Origin: Bradyrhizobiaceae bacterium
GTDB taxonomy: Bacteria > Pseudomonadota > Alphaproteobacteria > Rhizobiales > Xanthobacteraceae
Direction of reading: 5' to 3'
Assembly: GCA_020544565.1 (NCBI GenBank)
Contig: CP078014.1
Location: forward strand, 440,574-504,573
DNA length: 64,000 nt
The notes under the pieces: generated by a model
Databases searched by the model: none
The model's input: only the letters and a program-made list of their open reading frames with translations
What the model was told of the DNA's origin: nothing
Made by a program: the position numbers and the translations under genes
Shown: positions 1 to 8,732 of the stretch, piece by piece
How positions within the stretch are numbered: position 1 is the stretch's first letter
How the letters are laid out: the number at the start of each line of letters is the position of its first letter

Positions 1-1984
1 GGAAATCCTGATAAGTGTAAGCGACGCGCGACGACAGCTTGTCGGTCAGCATCGCACCGACGCCGAGCTCGACGCCGAAATGCGTGGTCTTGTCGGCGTT
101 GATCGCGCCGAGCGAGGCGCCGGAGGTGTCGCGCAGGCTCAGCAATTCGTCATCCACCCAGGAATAATAGACGACCGCGTCCCATGAGAACCGCGCGGTG
201 CGGCCGCGCCAGCCGCCCTCCACCGTGGTCGCCGTCTGCGCCTTCAGGTTGGGGGTGGCGAAGGCAACTCCTTTGACCGAACAAGCAGGTGTGGCACTTG
301 GATTGGTGCAGGCCCCGGGACTGGCGTTGGGCGTGCCGTTGATGGTCGCCAGCAGATCATCGTGCGTTGGCGGCTCGAAGCTGCGGCTGACCGCGGCGAA
401 ATAGGTCTGCGTGTTGTCCGGCCGGTACGACAACGCGAGGCTCGGGCTCCAGCCTTCATAGTTGCGCGCATAACTCGTGCTCTGCGTCGGATAGCTGCCG
501 GAGGCGGCGATCATGGACGGGTTCATGCCATTGTACATGATCCACGGCCGCCCTGCCAGATTGTAGGTGTCGTCGTTATCGCGCGTCGCATAGCTGTAGG
601 AGATCGACGGCGATAACGTGACATTCTGCCAGATCGGGAAGTTGAATCCCGAGTACAGCGACAGCGTCGACGCCTTGAGTTCGCTCTCGCCGAACTTCGC
701 GCCAGTCGTCCCGCTCCGATTGATGTAATTGCCGCGGTCGGCGGAGCCGGTGACGTATTGCCCGGTCGCCTCGAACAGCGGCAGCACCGCGGCGGCGGGA
801 TTGTAGGCGTAGCGCAGCAGGCCGGTGAAATCGCCGCCCTTGGTGGTGCGCACGCCCGACGAGACCGGGAAACGGAAGGTGTCGTCGGTGTAGGTATAGC
901 CGAGGGCCGCGTCGATCAAGTGCGCGTCGAAGGTCGCGGTGGTGCGCGATCCGATCAGGAACTGGCTGGCCTCGCGCATCGGCCGGTCACGCAGCACGTT
1001 GGGACCGGGATTGATGGCCGTGACATTGGGCGGCGTCCCCACCGCAACCGGGCCGCCATGAACCTGGCGCGGGTCAGCATACATCGCCGCCTTGGTCAGT
1101 GGTCCGGCGACGTCGAATTTCAGATCGGTATAGCCCATGAACACGCGGGTGCTGATATTCTCCGAGTGCTGGATGCCGATATTGGCGCTTAAAGCAGTAC
1201 GCTCGGAATTGTTGTAGACGCGGAAGCCGTCGCGCTGGCTGGTATCGAACTGGATCATGCCGTCGATATTGTCCTTGCGGAATCCCGCCTGCGCTCCGGC
1301 ACTGATCTGGCCGAAGCTGCCGCCGCTCACCCACGCCTGCACGCCGGGCTGGGTCGATCCCGTCGGCGAGACGAAGTTGATGGCCCCGCCGAGCACCGTG
1401 GCGCCCAGCCGGTTGGCCATGTAGCCGCGATACACTTCAATCGACTCGGCCTGCCTCGGATTGGCGAAGCCGACGATATAGGACCCGTCGGCGCGATTGA
1501 GCGGCAGGCCGTTCTGCAGCATCAGAATGCCGCGCTCCACCGGGTTCTGCTGCAGGCCCGAACCGCGGATCTGAATGCGCGGCTGATCGTTGCCGCCAAA
1601 AAAGTCCTGCACCACGACGCCCGGGACGCTGCTCAGGGCACGGGATAACGTCAGGTTCGCGGTATCGGGCAGGTTCTGCTGGGGTACGAGGGCGACGCCG
1701 CCGGGAAGGGCGTCGAAGCGCTCCTGCACGGTCGCCGCCGGCGCCGGCCGCGCCGTCTCCGCCCCCGCGGCTCCGCGTTGGGGTGTGCCTGGGGTCTGCG
1801 ACGAAACATCGCGCGGCGCCTGCACCTCGATCGGATCAAGGGCGATCGTTGATCCCGGGGTCGCGGATTGCGCGAAGCAGGCGTGGCTCACGGTGGACAT
1901 GAGCAAGACCAAACCGACGCGGCGAAGGCATGCTCCCGTCCTGCCTTCGATCCTGAGTGCCGCCGCCACCGTCGTACCCGTCAT
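1..1984 (-). CDS. TonB-dependent outer-membrane receptor (3' end cut by window edge)
   Basis: Outer-membrane active transporter, probably for a ferric siderophore or similar iron chelate, energised by TonB-ExbBD. The first 661 residues are visible. They run: a signal peptide ending near FAQSA (about residue 40), a TonB box-like stretch (DPIEVQAP, about 50-57), a plug domain with LSRALSSVPGVVVQD and PRIQIRGSG, and then alternating beta-barrel strands up to the edge. The C-terminal barrel strands and the terminal aromatic residue lie outside. Start chosen at the ATG whose complement is 1982-1984, which precedes the signal peptide; the ribosome site is weak (GGGG). An Irr-like iron box lies 42 bp upstream, which supports an iron role. 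The ligand cannot be told from sequence. Confidence 0.9.
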   Translation of the reverse strand, partial: MTGTTVAAALRIEGRTGACLRRVGLVLLMSTVSHACFAQSATPGSTIALDPIEVQAPRDVSSQTPGTPQRGAAGAETARPAPAATVQERFDALPGGVALVPQQNLPDTANLTLSRALSSVPGVVVQDFFGGNDQPRIQIRGSGLQQNPVERGILMLQNGLPLNRADGSYIVGFANPRQAESIEVYRGYMANRLGATVLGGAINFVSPTGSTQPGVQAWVSGGSFGQISAGAQAGFRKDNIDGMIQFDTSQRDGFRVYNNSERTALSANIGIQHSENISTRVFMGYTDLKFDVAGPLTKAAMYADPRQVHGGPVAVGTPPNVTAINPGPNVLRDRPMREASQFLIGSRTTATFDAHLIDAALGYTYTDDTFRFPVSSGVRTTKGGDFTGLLRYAYNPAAAVLPLFEATGQYVTGSADRGNYINRSGTTGAKFGESELKASTLSLYSGFNFPIWQNVTLSPSISYSYATRDNDDTYNLAGRPWIMYNGMNPSMIAASGSYPTQSTSYARNYEGWSPSLALSYRPDNTQTYFAAVSRSFEPPTHDDLLATINGTPNASPGACTNPSATPACSVKGVAFATPNLKAQTATTVEGGWRGRTARFSWDAVVYYSWVDDELLSLRDTSGASLGAINADKTTHFGVELGVGAMLTDKLSSRVAYTYQDF

Positions 1985-2025
1985 GTCTTGCCCCGTCCTC
2001 GTTCTGTGGATCTTTTCGCGCTGTG

Positions 2026-2042
2026 TTTAGAAGCGATCTAAA
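2026..2042. promoter_or_regulatory. Irr-type iron control element (ICE box)
   Basis: A 17-bp inverted repeat, TTTAGA-N5-TCTAAA, differs at one position from the rhizobial Irr operator TTTAGAA-N3-TTCTAAA. It sits 42 bp upstream of the receptor start and also in the divergent region of the Crp/Fnr gene. Irr binding is inference from the match; it fits iron-dependent control of a TonB receptor. Confidence 0.6.
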
Positions 2043-2250
2043 AGACTCATTCTATGTGCATGTTTTTGGTCGTGCTAAAGACACGAACAAGCTTCGCGTC
2101 TGGTCACACCACCGGATGCGCCCCACGCGTTTCGGCCTGTCTTGTGCCAAACCATAGGAGGTCCGAATTGGCTGCCGTTTGTTTCCACGCAAACAACGCC
2201 GAGGCGAGGCGGTGTTTTGGCAATGCGCCCCTTAGAATAAATCAAAAGGG

Positions 2251-2982
2251 ATGGTCCCCGCGATGAAGCCGTTCGTCGAACAGGAGGTCGTTCGCGCGAC
2301 TGCGATTCAGGGCGCGCTGTTCTCGGGGCTGTCCGAGGATCTGGCCTGCCGGCTTTTTGCCACGGCCGCGGTGCGACAGGTCCGGAGGGGCAGCGTCCTG
2401 TTTCATCAAGGCGATGCGCCCGCGCAAATGCTGCAGGTCGTCAGCGGCCTCGTGCGCATGACCCAGATCAACGCCGAGGGCATGCAGACCACCCTTCGCC
2501 TGATGCGCTCGGGGGAGTTGCTCGGTTGCGTCGCCGTCATCCAGCAGTTTCCCTATCCCGCGACGGCGACAGCGGTGGAGGATTCTGTCGTGCTGTCATG
2601 GCGCACACCGCAATTTGTCGCCCTGCTGAAACAGCATCAGCCGATCATGGACAATGCCCTCGCCATCATCGGGATGCGCACACGGGATATGATCCAGCGT
2701 GCCGGCGACATGTCCGGCAGGAATGCGGAACGCCGCGTCGCGGCGGCGCTGCTGCGTCTCGCCGATCAGGCCGGCACGGAATCGAGCGACGGCATCAATA
2801 TCCAGTTTCCGGTGACGCGAGACGATCTGGCCGAGATGGCGGGCCTGACCTATTTCACGGTCAGCCGGACCCTGAGCCTCTGGCAGAAGCAGGGACTTGT
2901 CAGCAACGGGCGCCAGCGCATGACGGTTCTCGACCGGACAGGACTTGCCGCGATCGCCGATGGCCGGCCTCGGCGGGGGTGA
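2251..2982 (+). CDS. Crp/Fnr family transcriptional regulator
   Basis: DNA-binding regulator of 243 residues. An N-terminal cyclic-nucleotide-type beta-roll (about 20-140, GSVLFHQGDAP) is followed by a dimerisation helix and a C-terminal winged helix (about 170-225, with DDLAEMAGLTYFTVSR as recognition helix). It lacks the N-terminal cysteine cluster of oxygen-sensing FNR, so it is more like the NnrR/DNR or FixK-type members that sense NO, haem or use no cofactor. Two ATGs are possible, at 2251 and 2263; the AAAAGGG before the first is very close, so 2263 is a real alternative. It is divergent from the TonB receptor. Target genes are unknown. Confidence 0.85.
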   Translation: MVPAMKPFVEQEVVRATAIQGALFSGLSEDLACRLFATAAVRQVRRGSVLFHQGDAPAQMLQVVSGLVRMTQINAEGMQTTLRLMRSGELLGCVAVIQQFPYPATATAVEDSVVLSWRTPQFVALLKQHQPIMDNALAIIGMRTRDMIQRAGDMSGRNAERRVAAALLRLADQAGTESSDGINIQFPVTRDDLAEMAGLTYFTVSRTLSLWQKQGLVSNGRQRMTVLDRTGLAAIADGRPRRG

Positions 2983-3084
2983 CCCTCGACCTGTTCCGTC
3001 GTCCGGTTTTGGGTGACAATCCGCTTGATTCCACGACAATCTCTTTCGACAACAGATTGCAGCGAATCAACAGCTCGGGAACCG

Positions 3085-3777
3085 ATGCCCATTTCCAGAA
3101 GCGATGTGTCCAAGGGCGCGCCCCGGCAGCCGGCGAAAGCAAGGTCGCGGCCCACCGCGGCCTCGCGCGCCAGGCCGCGGACCAATCGCGAAAGCCGCGA
3201 GGACAGCGTCGAGCGTATTTATCACTCGGCGTTGCGGCTGTTCGTCCAGCAGGGATACCGCTCCACATCGATCGATGAAATCGCCGCGGGCGCCGGGCTG
3301 ACCAAGGGCGGGGTCTATTTCTACATATCGAAAAAAGAGCATCTCATGGCGCAGATGCTCGATGATATCGCCGCGCGCTACATCGATGCCGTGATCGCCA
3401 GGATACAGGCCGAGGAGATGACCGCGCAGGAGCGGCTGGTGGCATTCATGCATTCGCAGGTGTCGTTTGCCCTCGAATGGCCCGAGGAAGTGCTGCTGCT
3501 GGTGATGGCCTCGGTGGAGTTCTCGAAAAGCGGCGACATGCTTACCAAGAAGATCGACGAGATCTACGGACGCATGCGCAGCTTCATCGTCCAGACCATC
3601 GAGGAGGGGATGGCGAAGAAGGTGTTCAAGACGAAACTCCATCCTTCCGCCGCGGCGTCGTTCTATGTCGCGACCCACGACGGCATGATGCTGGAGTGGT
3701 ATCGCCGGGCGGCGCAGACCGACGGTCCGGAACTGGTGCGCGTTTTCCGCGAGGCGTTCCTGCGCGTTCTCTCGTAG
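3085..3777 (+). CDS. TetR family transcriptional regulator (paralogue of 21352-22077)
   Basis: Repressor-type regulator of about 230 residues with an N-terminal TetR helix-turn-helix (IDEIAAGAGLTKGGVYFYI) after a basic, low-complexity leader. The C-terminal ligand domain shares [16 protein letters not shown] with the second TetR of the cluster ([15 protein letters not shown]), so the two are paralogues. The frame opens upstream, but the ATG at 3085 follows a GGGAA ribosome site and is preferred. Its C-terminal domain resembles regulators of acyl-CoA or aromatic acid catabolism. It may bind the palindromes at 7792 and 23215, which is inference. Confidence 0.87.
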   Translation: MPISRSDVSKGAPRQPAKARSRPTAASRARPRTNRESREDSVERIYHSALRLFVQQGYRSTSIDEIAAGAGLTKGGVYFYISKKEHLMAQMLDDIAARYIDAVIARIQAEEMTAQERLVAFMHSQVSFALEWPEEVLLLVMASVEFSKSGDMLTKKIDEIYGRMRSFIVQTIEEGMAKKVFKTKLHPSAAASFYVATHDGMMLEWYRRAAQTDGPELVRVFREAFLRVLS

Positions 3778-3816
3778 CGCGTTGTCTGCGGCGACCGCGC
3801 GGCGGCCGGCTCGGCC

Positions 3817-4713
3817 TCACGCCGGCGTGTTGCCGCCCTCGTTCTGCAGATAGTCGATGAATTTCCGCTCCGCTTCCGACAGCGTTTTCTCAGGCTTCCA
3901 CGCAATGCCGAGGTCGAGCGACGGCAGCTTGTCGGCGATGGGCCGCGATTCGACGCGACCGCCGTCGAGCGACCACGGGCGATAGACCAGATGCGCAAGG
4001 ATGGTGACGGCTTCGCCGGTGGCGACGATGCCGCGCACGGCTTCCATGGAGGTGGTGCTGAGAATGACCTTCGGCTTGATCTTCAGATAGCGGCGGCCGG
4101 CCACGGGGGCCTCGTCCGATGCGAACTGGACGTAGGGCTCGTCGCGCAGGTCCTGCAGCGAGATCCGGGGAAGGCGGTTGAGGCGGTGCCCGCTGGACAG
4201 CCACAACGTGCGCGGTGAGCGCATCAGCACCCGGTAGCGCAGGCCGTGTTTCTTCGACAGGTTCGAGACGATGATCAATGCAAGATCGATGTTGCCGGCG
4301 TGAAGGGCATGTTCCAACCCAGCGCGATTCATCTCCACGACATGAAACACGACGTTGGGATAGGCGCGTCGAAAGCGCGCGAGATTGGGCAGCAGGAAAT
4401 AGCCGACGCCGGTATAGGTCACCCCGAGACGAATTTCGCCGGTGGTCTGTGCTTCCCTGTTGGTCATCGAGTTCATCGCGTCGACGATGTTCGCCTCGAT
4501 GTTCCGGGCATGATGAAGGAATTTGTGTCCGTCCTGGGTCAGTTCGATCCCGCCGACGCGGCGGCGGGTGAGGGAGACGCCGAGCTGCGCCTCGAGTTCC
4601 TTGATCGCCACGGTCACCGCCGATTGCGAGATGCCAAGGCTGGTGGCGGCGGCCGAGACCTTTTCGGTTTCGGCGGCGGCCACGAAGTAGCGGATCTGCT
4701 TCAGGGTGAGCAT
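3817..4713 (-). CDS. LysR family transcriptional regulator
   Basis: LysR-type regulator of 298 residues. It has an N-terminal winged helix (LGISQSAVTVAIKELEAQLG) and a periplasmic-binding-protein-like effector domain from about residue 90. It is divergent from the FAD oxidoreductase at 4874 and so probably controls it. The frame can be extended to an ATG at 4749, but the canonical LysR start (MLTLKQIRYFVAAAE) begins at 4713. The longer start would also fall inside a T-N11-A palindrome that looks like the operator. The effector is unknown. Confidence 0.87.
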   Translation of the reverse strand: MLTLKQIRYFVAAAETEKVSAAATSLGISQSAVTVAIKELEAQLGVSLTRRRVGGIELTQDGHKFLHHARNIEANIVDAMNSMTNREAQTTGEIRLGVTYTGVGYFLLPNLARFRRAYPNVVFHVVEMNRAGLEHALHAGNIDLALIIVSNLSKKHGLRYRVLMRSPRTLWLSSGHRLNRLPRISLQDLRDEPYVQFASDEAPVAGRRYLKIKPKVILSTTSMEAVRGIVATGEAVTILAHLVYRPWSLDGGRVESRPIADKLPSLDLGIAWKPEKTLSEAERKFIDYLQNEGGNTPA

Positions 4714-4744
4714 ATTTATAAAATCGAATAATGAGTTTGCAAAA

Positions 4745-4757
4745 TTCATATTTGGAA
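4745..4757. promoter_or_regulatory. Candidate LysR operator (T-N11-A)
   Basis: TTC-N7-GAA (extended ATTC/GAAT) fits the LysR consensus T-N11-A. It lies in the AT-rich space between the divergent LysR gene and the FAD oxidoreductase gene, 32 bp upstream of the preferred LysR start. Confidence 0.45.
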
Positions 4758-4873
4758 TAATGCGGCAAGGCCGTCAAGCTTCGTGATCAGGACGGGCGTG
4801 GGCGAGATCGGGATGATGCGGTCCGCGCCGTTGGCAATAACCGGCGTCACCGCCGGCAAGGCGAGGGAACAGC

Positions 4874-6331
4874 ATGGCGGACCAGCAGTCGATCAACAGC
4901 GTGTCGGAAGGGATGGGGATCGAGGTTTTCGATGGCGCGCGGGAGCGGCCGCGGCGCGCCCGTCCAGCCCTGACCCATCGCGAGGCCGCGCGCGACATTC
5001 CGGTCTTCTCCGAAACCGATGTGCTGGTGATCGGCGGTGGTCCTTCCGGCACCTCGGCGGCGGTCGCCGCGGCCCGGCTGGGCGCGGACGTCACGCTGGT
5101 CGAGCGCTACAACCATCTCGGCGGCCTCTCCACCGGCGGTCTGGTGATCTGGATCGACCGCATGACCGACTGGAACGGCAATCAGGTGATTGCCGGCTTT
5201 GCCCGCGACCTGTTCGACCGGCTGCCGAAAGAAGCGGTCATGGGGCCGCCCCGCGCCGAATGGGGATCGAAGGATGCGGCGATTGCCGACTACTGGTCCT
5301 ATCGCTCGGCCGCCTTCCAAGGCATCGTCACATGGTCGCCGACCATCGATCCGGAAGCGTTGAAGACGCTGTCCATGCAACTGATGACGGAGAACGGGAT
5401 TCGGCTGGTGCTTCACGCCATGGCGGCGGAGCCGATCATGGACGGCAACGTCATGAAGGGCGCGATCTTCGAGAGCAAGGAGGGGCGTCAGGCTATCCTC
5501 GCCAAGGTGGTGATCGATACCACCGGCGACGCCGACATGCTGGCGCGCGCGGGCGTGAAGTCCGATTCCGACATCGACACCAGCGATATCCATCACTGCA
5601 TCAACACCGCCTTCATGCTGGGCGGCGTCGATATGGAGCGCTGGACCGAATTCCGCCGCAGCAACAGCACGGGCTTCGCCGATTTCATGAAGCGCGGTCG
5701 CGACCGGCTGAAGTTTTTCGAGAAGCCATTCTTTTCGTGGCGCTCCGATATCGGCCTGTTCATGGGGCCGCGCCTGTCGGGCTACAGCGCCATCGACGTC
5801 GAGGATCTGACCGAGGTCGAGTTGAAGTCGCGGCAGCTCGCGATCAGGCATCTCGAAATCTATCGGGCCGAGGCGCCCGGCTTCGAGAATGCGTTCCTGA
5901 TGCTGGGGGCGCCGCAGGTCGGCGTGCGCCACAGCCGGCGCTTCGCGGCGGAGCGTATGGTGACCCGCAAGCAATGGGATGAGGGCAAGGTCTGGGACGA
6001 CGAGATCGGCGTCTCGACCTCGCTCGCGCCGAAGTGGCGGAACATCTCGGTGCCCTATGGCTCGCTGCTGCCTTCGGGCATCGAGGGTGCGCTCGGCGCC
6101 GGCCGCCACGTCGCCTGTGATGCCAGTTCGCACACCTTCCTGCGCGAGGTCCCGCAGTGCTGGATGACCGGGCAGGCCGCCGGCGTCGCCGGCGCGCTCG
6201 CCGCCAATGCCGGCACGGCGCCGCGTCAATTGCAGCCGCAAGCGATCCAGCGCGAATTGCTGAAACAGGGTGTTTATCTGTCGCCGTCCATCGTCGCGGC
6301 GGCGGAGCCGACTGCAAGCGCGGCCGAGTAG
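4874..6331 (+). CDS. FAD-dependent oxidoreductase
   Basis: Flavoprotein of 485 residues with an N-terminal dinucleotide-binding fold (VLVIGGGPSGTSAAVAAA, about residues 50-68, followed by a GADVTLVER strand end). A second nucleotide-binding strand is at DTTGDADMLARAG, and there is a C-terminal FAD contact region at ASSHTFLREVPQCWMTGQAAG. This layout is that of the FAD_oxidored family (succinate dehydrogenase/fumarate reductase-like flavoproteins), whose members oxidise varied organic acids. No signal peptide or transmembrane segment was seen. The ATG is preceded by GCGAGGG. The gene is divergent from a LysR gene and just upstream of a binding-protein gene, so it probably belongs to the same catabolic unit. 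Substrate unknown. Confidence 0.85.
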   Translation: MADQQSINSVSEGMGIEVFDGARERPRRARPALTHREAARDIPVFSETDVLVIGGGPSGTSAAVAAARLGADVTLVERYNHLGGLSTGGLVIWIDRMTDWNGNQVIAGFARDLFDRLPKEAVMGPPRAEWGSKDAAIADYWSYRSAAFQGIVTWSPTIDPEALKTLSMQLMTENGIRLVLHAMAAEPIMDGNVMKGAIFESKEGRQAILAKVVIDTTGDADMLARAGVKSDSDIDTSDIHHCINTAFMLGGVDMERWTEFRRSNSTGFADFMKRGRDRLKFFEKPFFSWRSDIGLFMGPRLSGYSAIDVEDLTEVELKSRQLAIRHLEIYRAEAPGFENAFLMLGAPQVGVRHSRRFAAERMVTRKQWDEGKVWDDEIGVSTSLAPKWRNISVPYGSLLPSGIEGALGAGRHVACDASSHTFLREVPQCWMTGQAAGVAGALAANAGTAPRQLQPQAIQRELLKQGVYLSPSIVAAAEPTASAAE

Positions 6332-6454
6332 CGCGCTGATTTTGAATTCTGTCCTGGCGGCTGGCCGGCGTCCGTTGCGGACGCCGATCGCTGGATGCTG
6401 TCCGGAGGCAGTCTGCGGCGTCAACGAAGCGCCGAAACAGGGGAGGGAACGAAC

Positions 6455-7603
6455 ATGAAGTCAGGAAGGAAGCTGTTGGCCGGCGCTCTGCTGGCGATGA
6501 TGCCATTCGCGACCTCGCCGGTGGCGGCGGCGGACGCCAAGCCGCTCAAGATCGGGCTGCTCCTGAGTTTGAGCGGGCCGGCTGCGTCATTCGGCATTCC
6601 CGAACGGGACGCCGTCGAACTTCTGGTCAGCGATTTGAATGCGCAGGGCGGCATCAACGGCCGCAAGATCGAACTCGCGATCTACGACGATGCTACCAAC
6701 CCCACCGAGGCGGCGCGGGGGGCGACCAAGCTGATACGGGAAGATGGCGTGGCGGCCATCATCGGCGTCAGCACGGGAAGCGGCACGCTGGCCGCCGCGC
6801 CGATCGCTGCGCGGGAGCAGGTTCCGATGCTGGCGCCGAATGCGACCATTTCGGTGACGGCACGTGACAGCGCGTCCTATCCTTATGTGTTCAGAACGAT
6901 GTCGAACGACCTCGTCAACACCAAGCGGCTGTATGACGCGGCTGTCGCGAACGGGGCCAAGAAGGTTGCGATCTTCTATCAGGAGGATGCCTACGGCAAA
7001 GACTCCGCCGTCTATGTCAAGAAGCTCGCCGAAGAACGCGGCACCCCCATTACCGATATGGCGTCGGCACCGCTGAAGTCCATCGAGGTTGCGGCGCAGG
7101 CCGTGAAGCTGCGCGGCAGCGCGCCTGATGCGGTGATCATGCAGGTGACCGCGCCAGCGCTTGGCGCGGCTTTCGTGCGTGCGGCGAAACAGGTTGGCCT
7201 CGACGTGCCGATCTGGGGATCGATGGGGCTCGGACAGAAGTCCTTTATCGAAAACTCCGGGGCCGCCGGCAACGGCGTCCGTCTGGTGGTGTTCGGCAAC
7301 TGGGACGATCCCTCGCCACGTCAGGCCAAGCTCGCAGAGGTGATGAAGAAGGGCGGCAAGACCCCGCAGGGCTTCGCGGAATTGATTGCGACCAACGGCC
7401 TTCTCGCCATCGTGGAAGCGGCGCGCAAGATCAATGGTGATATCACCGGTCCCGTCCTGCGCGATCAGCTCGAAAAGCTGTGCAAGGTGACGACCTATGC
7501 GGATGGCGAGCTTTGCTACGCAAAGGATGATCACGACGGCTGGAGCGCCGATGCGCTGACGACGGTCGAAATCCGCGACGGGGTTTTCCGGCGCGTCAAC
7601 TGA
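6455..7603 (+). CDS. ABC transporter periplasmic binding protein, branched-chain/HAAT type (copy 1)
   Basis: Periplasmic solute receptor of 382 residues for the transporter at 7866-11326. It has a cleavable signal peptide (MKSGRKLLAGALLAMM, cleavage after AAA near residue 25) and a type-1 periplasmic binding fold (IGLLLSLSGPAASFGIPE; GGINGRKIELAIYDDATNP). Start chosen at the ATG 9 bp after GGGAGG, although the frame opens further upstream. It is strikingly similar to the second receptor at 14886-16031 along its whole length, so the cluster carries two related receptors for one membrane complex. The ligand is probably an organic or aromatic acid rather than leucine, judged only from the neighbouring CoA-activation genes. 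Confidence 0.9.
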   Translation: MKSGRKLLAGALLAMMPFATSPVAAADAKPLKIGLLLSLSGPAASFGIPERDAVELLVSDLNAQGGINGRKIELAIYDDATNPTEAARGATKLIREDGVAAIIGVSTGSGTLAAAPIAAREQVPMLAPNATISVTARDSASYPYVFRTMSNDLVNTKRLYDAAVANGAKKVAIFYQEDAYGKDSAVYVKKLAEERGTPITDMASAPLKSIEVAAQAVKLRGSAPDAVIMQVTAPALGAAFVRAAKQVGLDVPIWGSMGLGQKSFIENSGAAGNGVRLVVFGNWDDPSPRQAKLAEVMKKGGKTPQGFAELIATNGLLAIVEAARKINGDITGPVLRDQLEKLCKVTTYADGELCYAKDDHDGWSADALTTVEIRDGVFRRVN

Positions 7604-7756
7604 CGGCGTTTCGCCTCGTTGTAGTCCATCGCGTCTTGCGGCGTGGCGTCCTCGCGCCGCGCCGCCATCTCTTTTTTGCGCAGGACGCGCGGGCGGCCCT
7701 CTCGCCGGTCCTGTCCGGCACGAGGCCGCCCTCCACATTTTGGCCCGCGAACCTCC

Positions 7757-7784
7757 TTGACAGGAAACAATCCTTCTGTACGGT
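7757..7784 (+). promoter_or_regulatory. Sigma-70-like promoter of the transporter operon
   Basis: A perfect -35 hexamer TTGACA (7757-7762) is followed after 16 bp by TACGGT (7779-7784) as a weak -10. It lies 82 bp upstream of the first permease gene and directly abuts the palindromic operator, so a bound repressor would block transcription start. Confidence 0.55.
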
Positions 7785-7805
7785 ATCAGATACCAACTGG
7801 TTGGT
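7782..7805. promoter_or_regulatory. Overlapping palindromes, candidate TetR operator
   Basis: Two inverted repeats overlap: GGTATC-A-GATACC (7782-7794) and ACCAAC-TG-GTTGGT (7792-7805). The second has the same CCRAC-N2-GTYGG design as the palindrome at 23215-23226 in front of the hydrolase gene. It sits at the expected transcription start of the transporter operon. Two TetR paralogues flank and end this cluster and are the likely binders. Confidence 0.6.
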
Positions 7806-7865
7806 TTTTAACTGCCGCGGATATGAGACAGACGGCAGGTCGCCACAATCCCGTCGGGAGGGTCG

Positions 7866-8732
7866 ATGTACGAACTGCTTGAGTTTTCCGCGCGCGGGGT
7901 CCTGCTCGGCGTGACTTACGGGCTGCTCGCGTTTCCGATCAGTTTGCTTTTCATCGCAACCGACACCGTCGATCTGGCGGTGGGGGCTTATGCGGTGCTG
8001 GCCGGTGCGGTCGCGATGTTCGTCGGCGGCAGCACGCACCCGGCGCTCGGCATGCTTGCGGGCGTTCTGGTCGGCGTCCTCGCGTCCGCGGCCATCGGCT
8101 CGGTTTCGCTGATGCTGGGCCGGCGTCAGAAGGGCGATCCCCTCGTTCTGGTGCTGGCGAGTTTCGGCTTCGCCATTCTCCTTGAGTCCGTGGTGCTGAC
8201 GCTGTTCGGCAAGGACCCGTTCATCCGTCAGCCTTTCTCGTATTTCTGGGATATCGGCGGCATCCGCATCAGCCCGCAGGCCGGCGTCAATGTTGTGGTC
8301 GGGCTGCTGCTGGTCGCGGCCGTCTATGGTCTTCTGTACCGCACCTCCTGGGGCCGCGACGTGCGCGCCAGCGCCAACAACGAACGGGCGGCGCTGCTGG
8401 CGGGGATTCCGGTGCGGGCGCTGCAATTCTCCGCGTTCATGCTGGCCGGATTGCTCGCGGGCATCGCCGGCGTTCTCGTGCTCTACACCTCGGGCATGGA
8501 TTTCGCGACCGGCATGCACCTGACACTGGCAGGTTTCGGCGCGGCGATCGTGTTCGGCCTGCACGGCCCGCTGCGCGGCTTCTTCGGCGGGCTGGCCATC
8601 GGCGTCGTCGAGACGATCAGCTCGGGCTATGTCAATGGCGGCCTCGCCAGCCTTGTCCCGCTGGTGTTCATTTTCGCCGTGCTGACGCTGGGGCGTGTCG
8701 GGCGACAAGGACCGGCGGGAGTTCGCGCATGA
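7866..8732 (+). CDS. Branched-chain-type ABC transporter permease (LivH family)
   Basis: First inner-membrane permease of the transporter, 288 residues with about eight hydrophobic segments and the LivH-type motif region ASANNERAALLAGIPV that contacts the ATPase. It begins with ATG after a GGGAGGG ribosome site and its stop overlaps the next start (ATGA), so permeases and ATPases are translationally coupled. It forms a heteromeric channel with the LivM-type subunit. The substrate is set by the two binding proteins nearby. The symbol is withheld because the substrate is probably not leucine. Confidence 0.92.
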   Translation: MYELLEFSARGVLLGVTYGLLAFPISLLFIATDTVDLAVGAYAVLAGAVAMFVGGSTHPALGMLAGVLVGVLASAAIGSVSLMLGRRQKGDPLVLVLASFGFAILLESVVLTLFGKDPFIRQPFSYFWDIGGIRISPQAGVNVVVGLLLVAAVYGLLYRTSWGRDVRASANNERAALLAGIPVRALQFSAFMLAGLLAGIAGVLVLYTSGMDFATGMHLTLAGFGAAIVFGLHGPLRGFFGGLAIGVVETISSGYVNGGLASLVPLVFIFAVLTLGRVGRQGPAGVRA

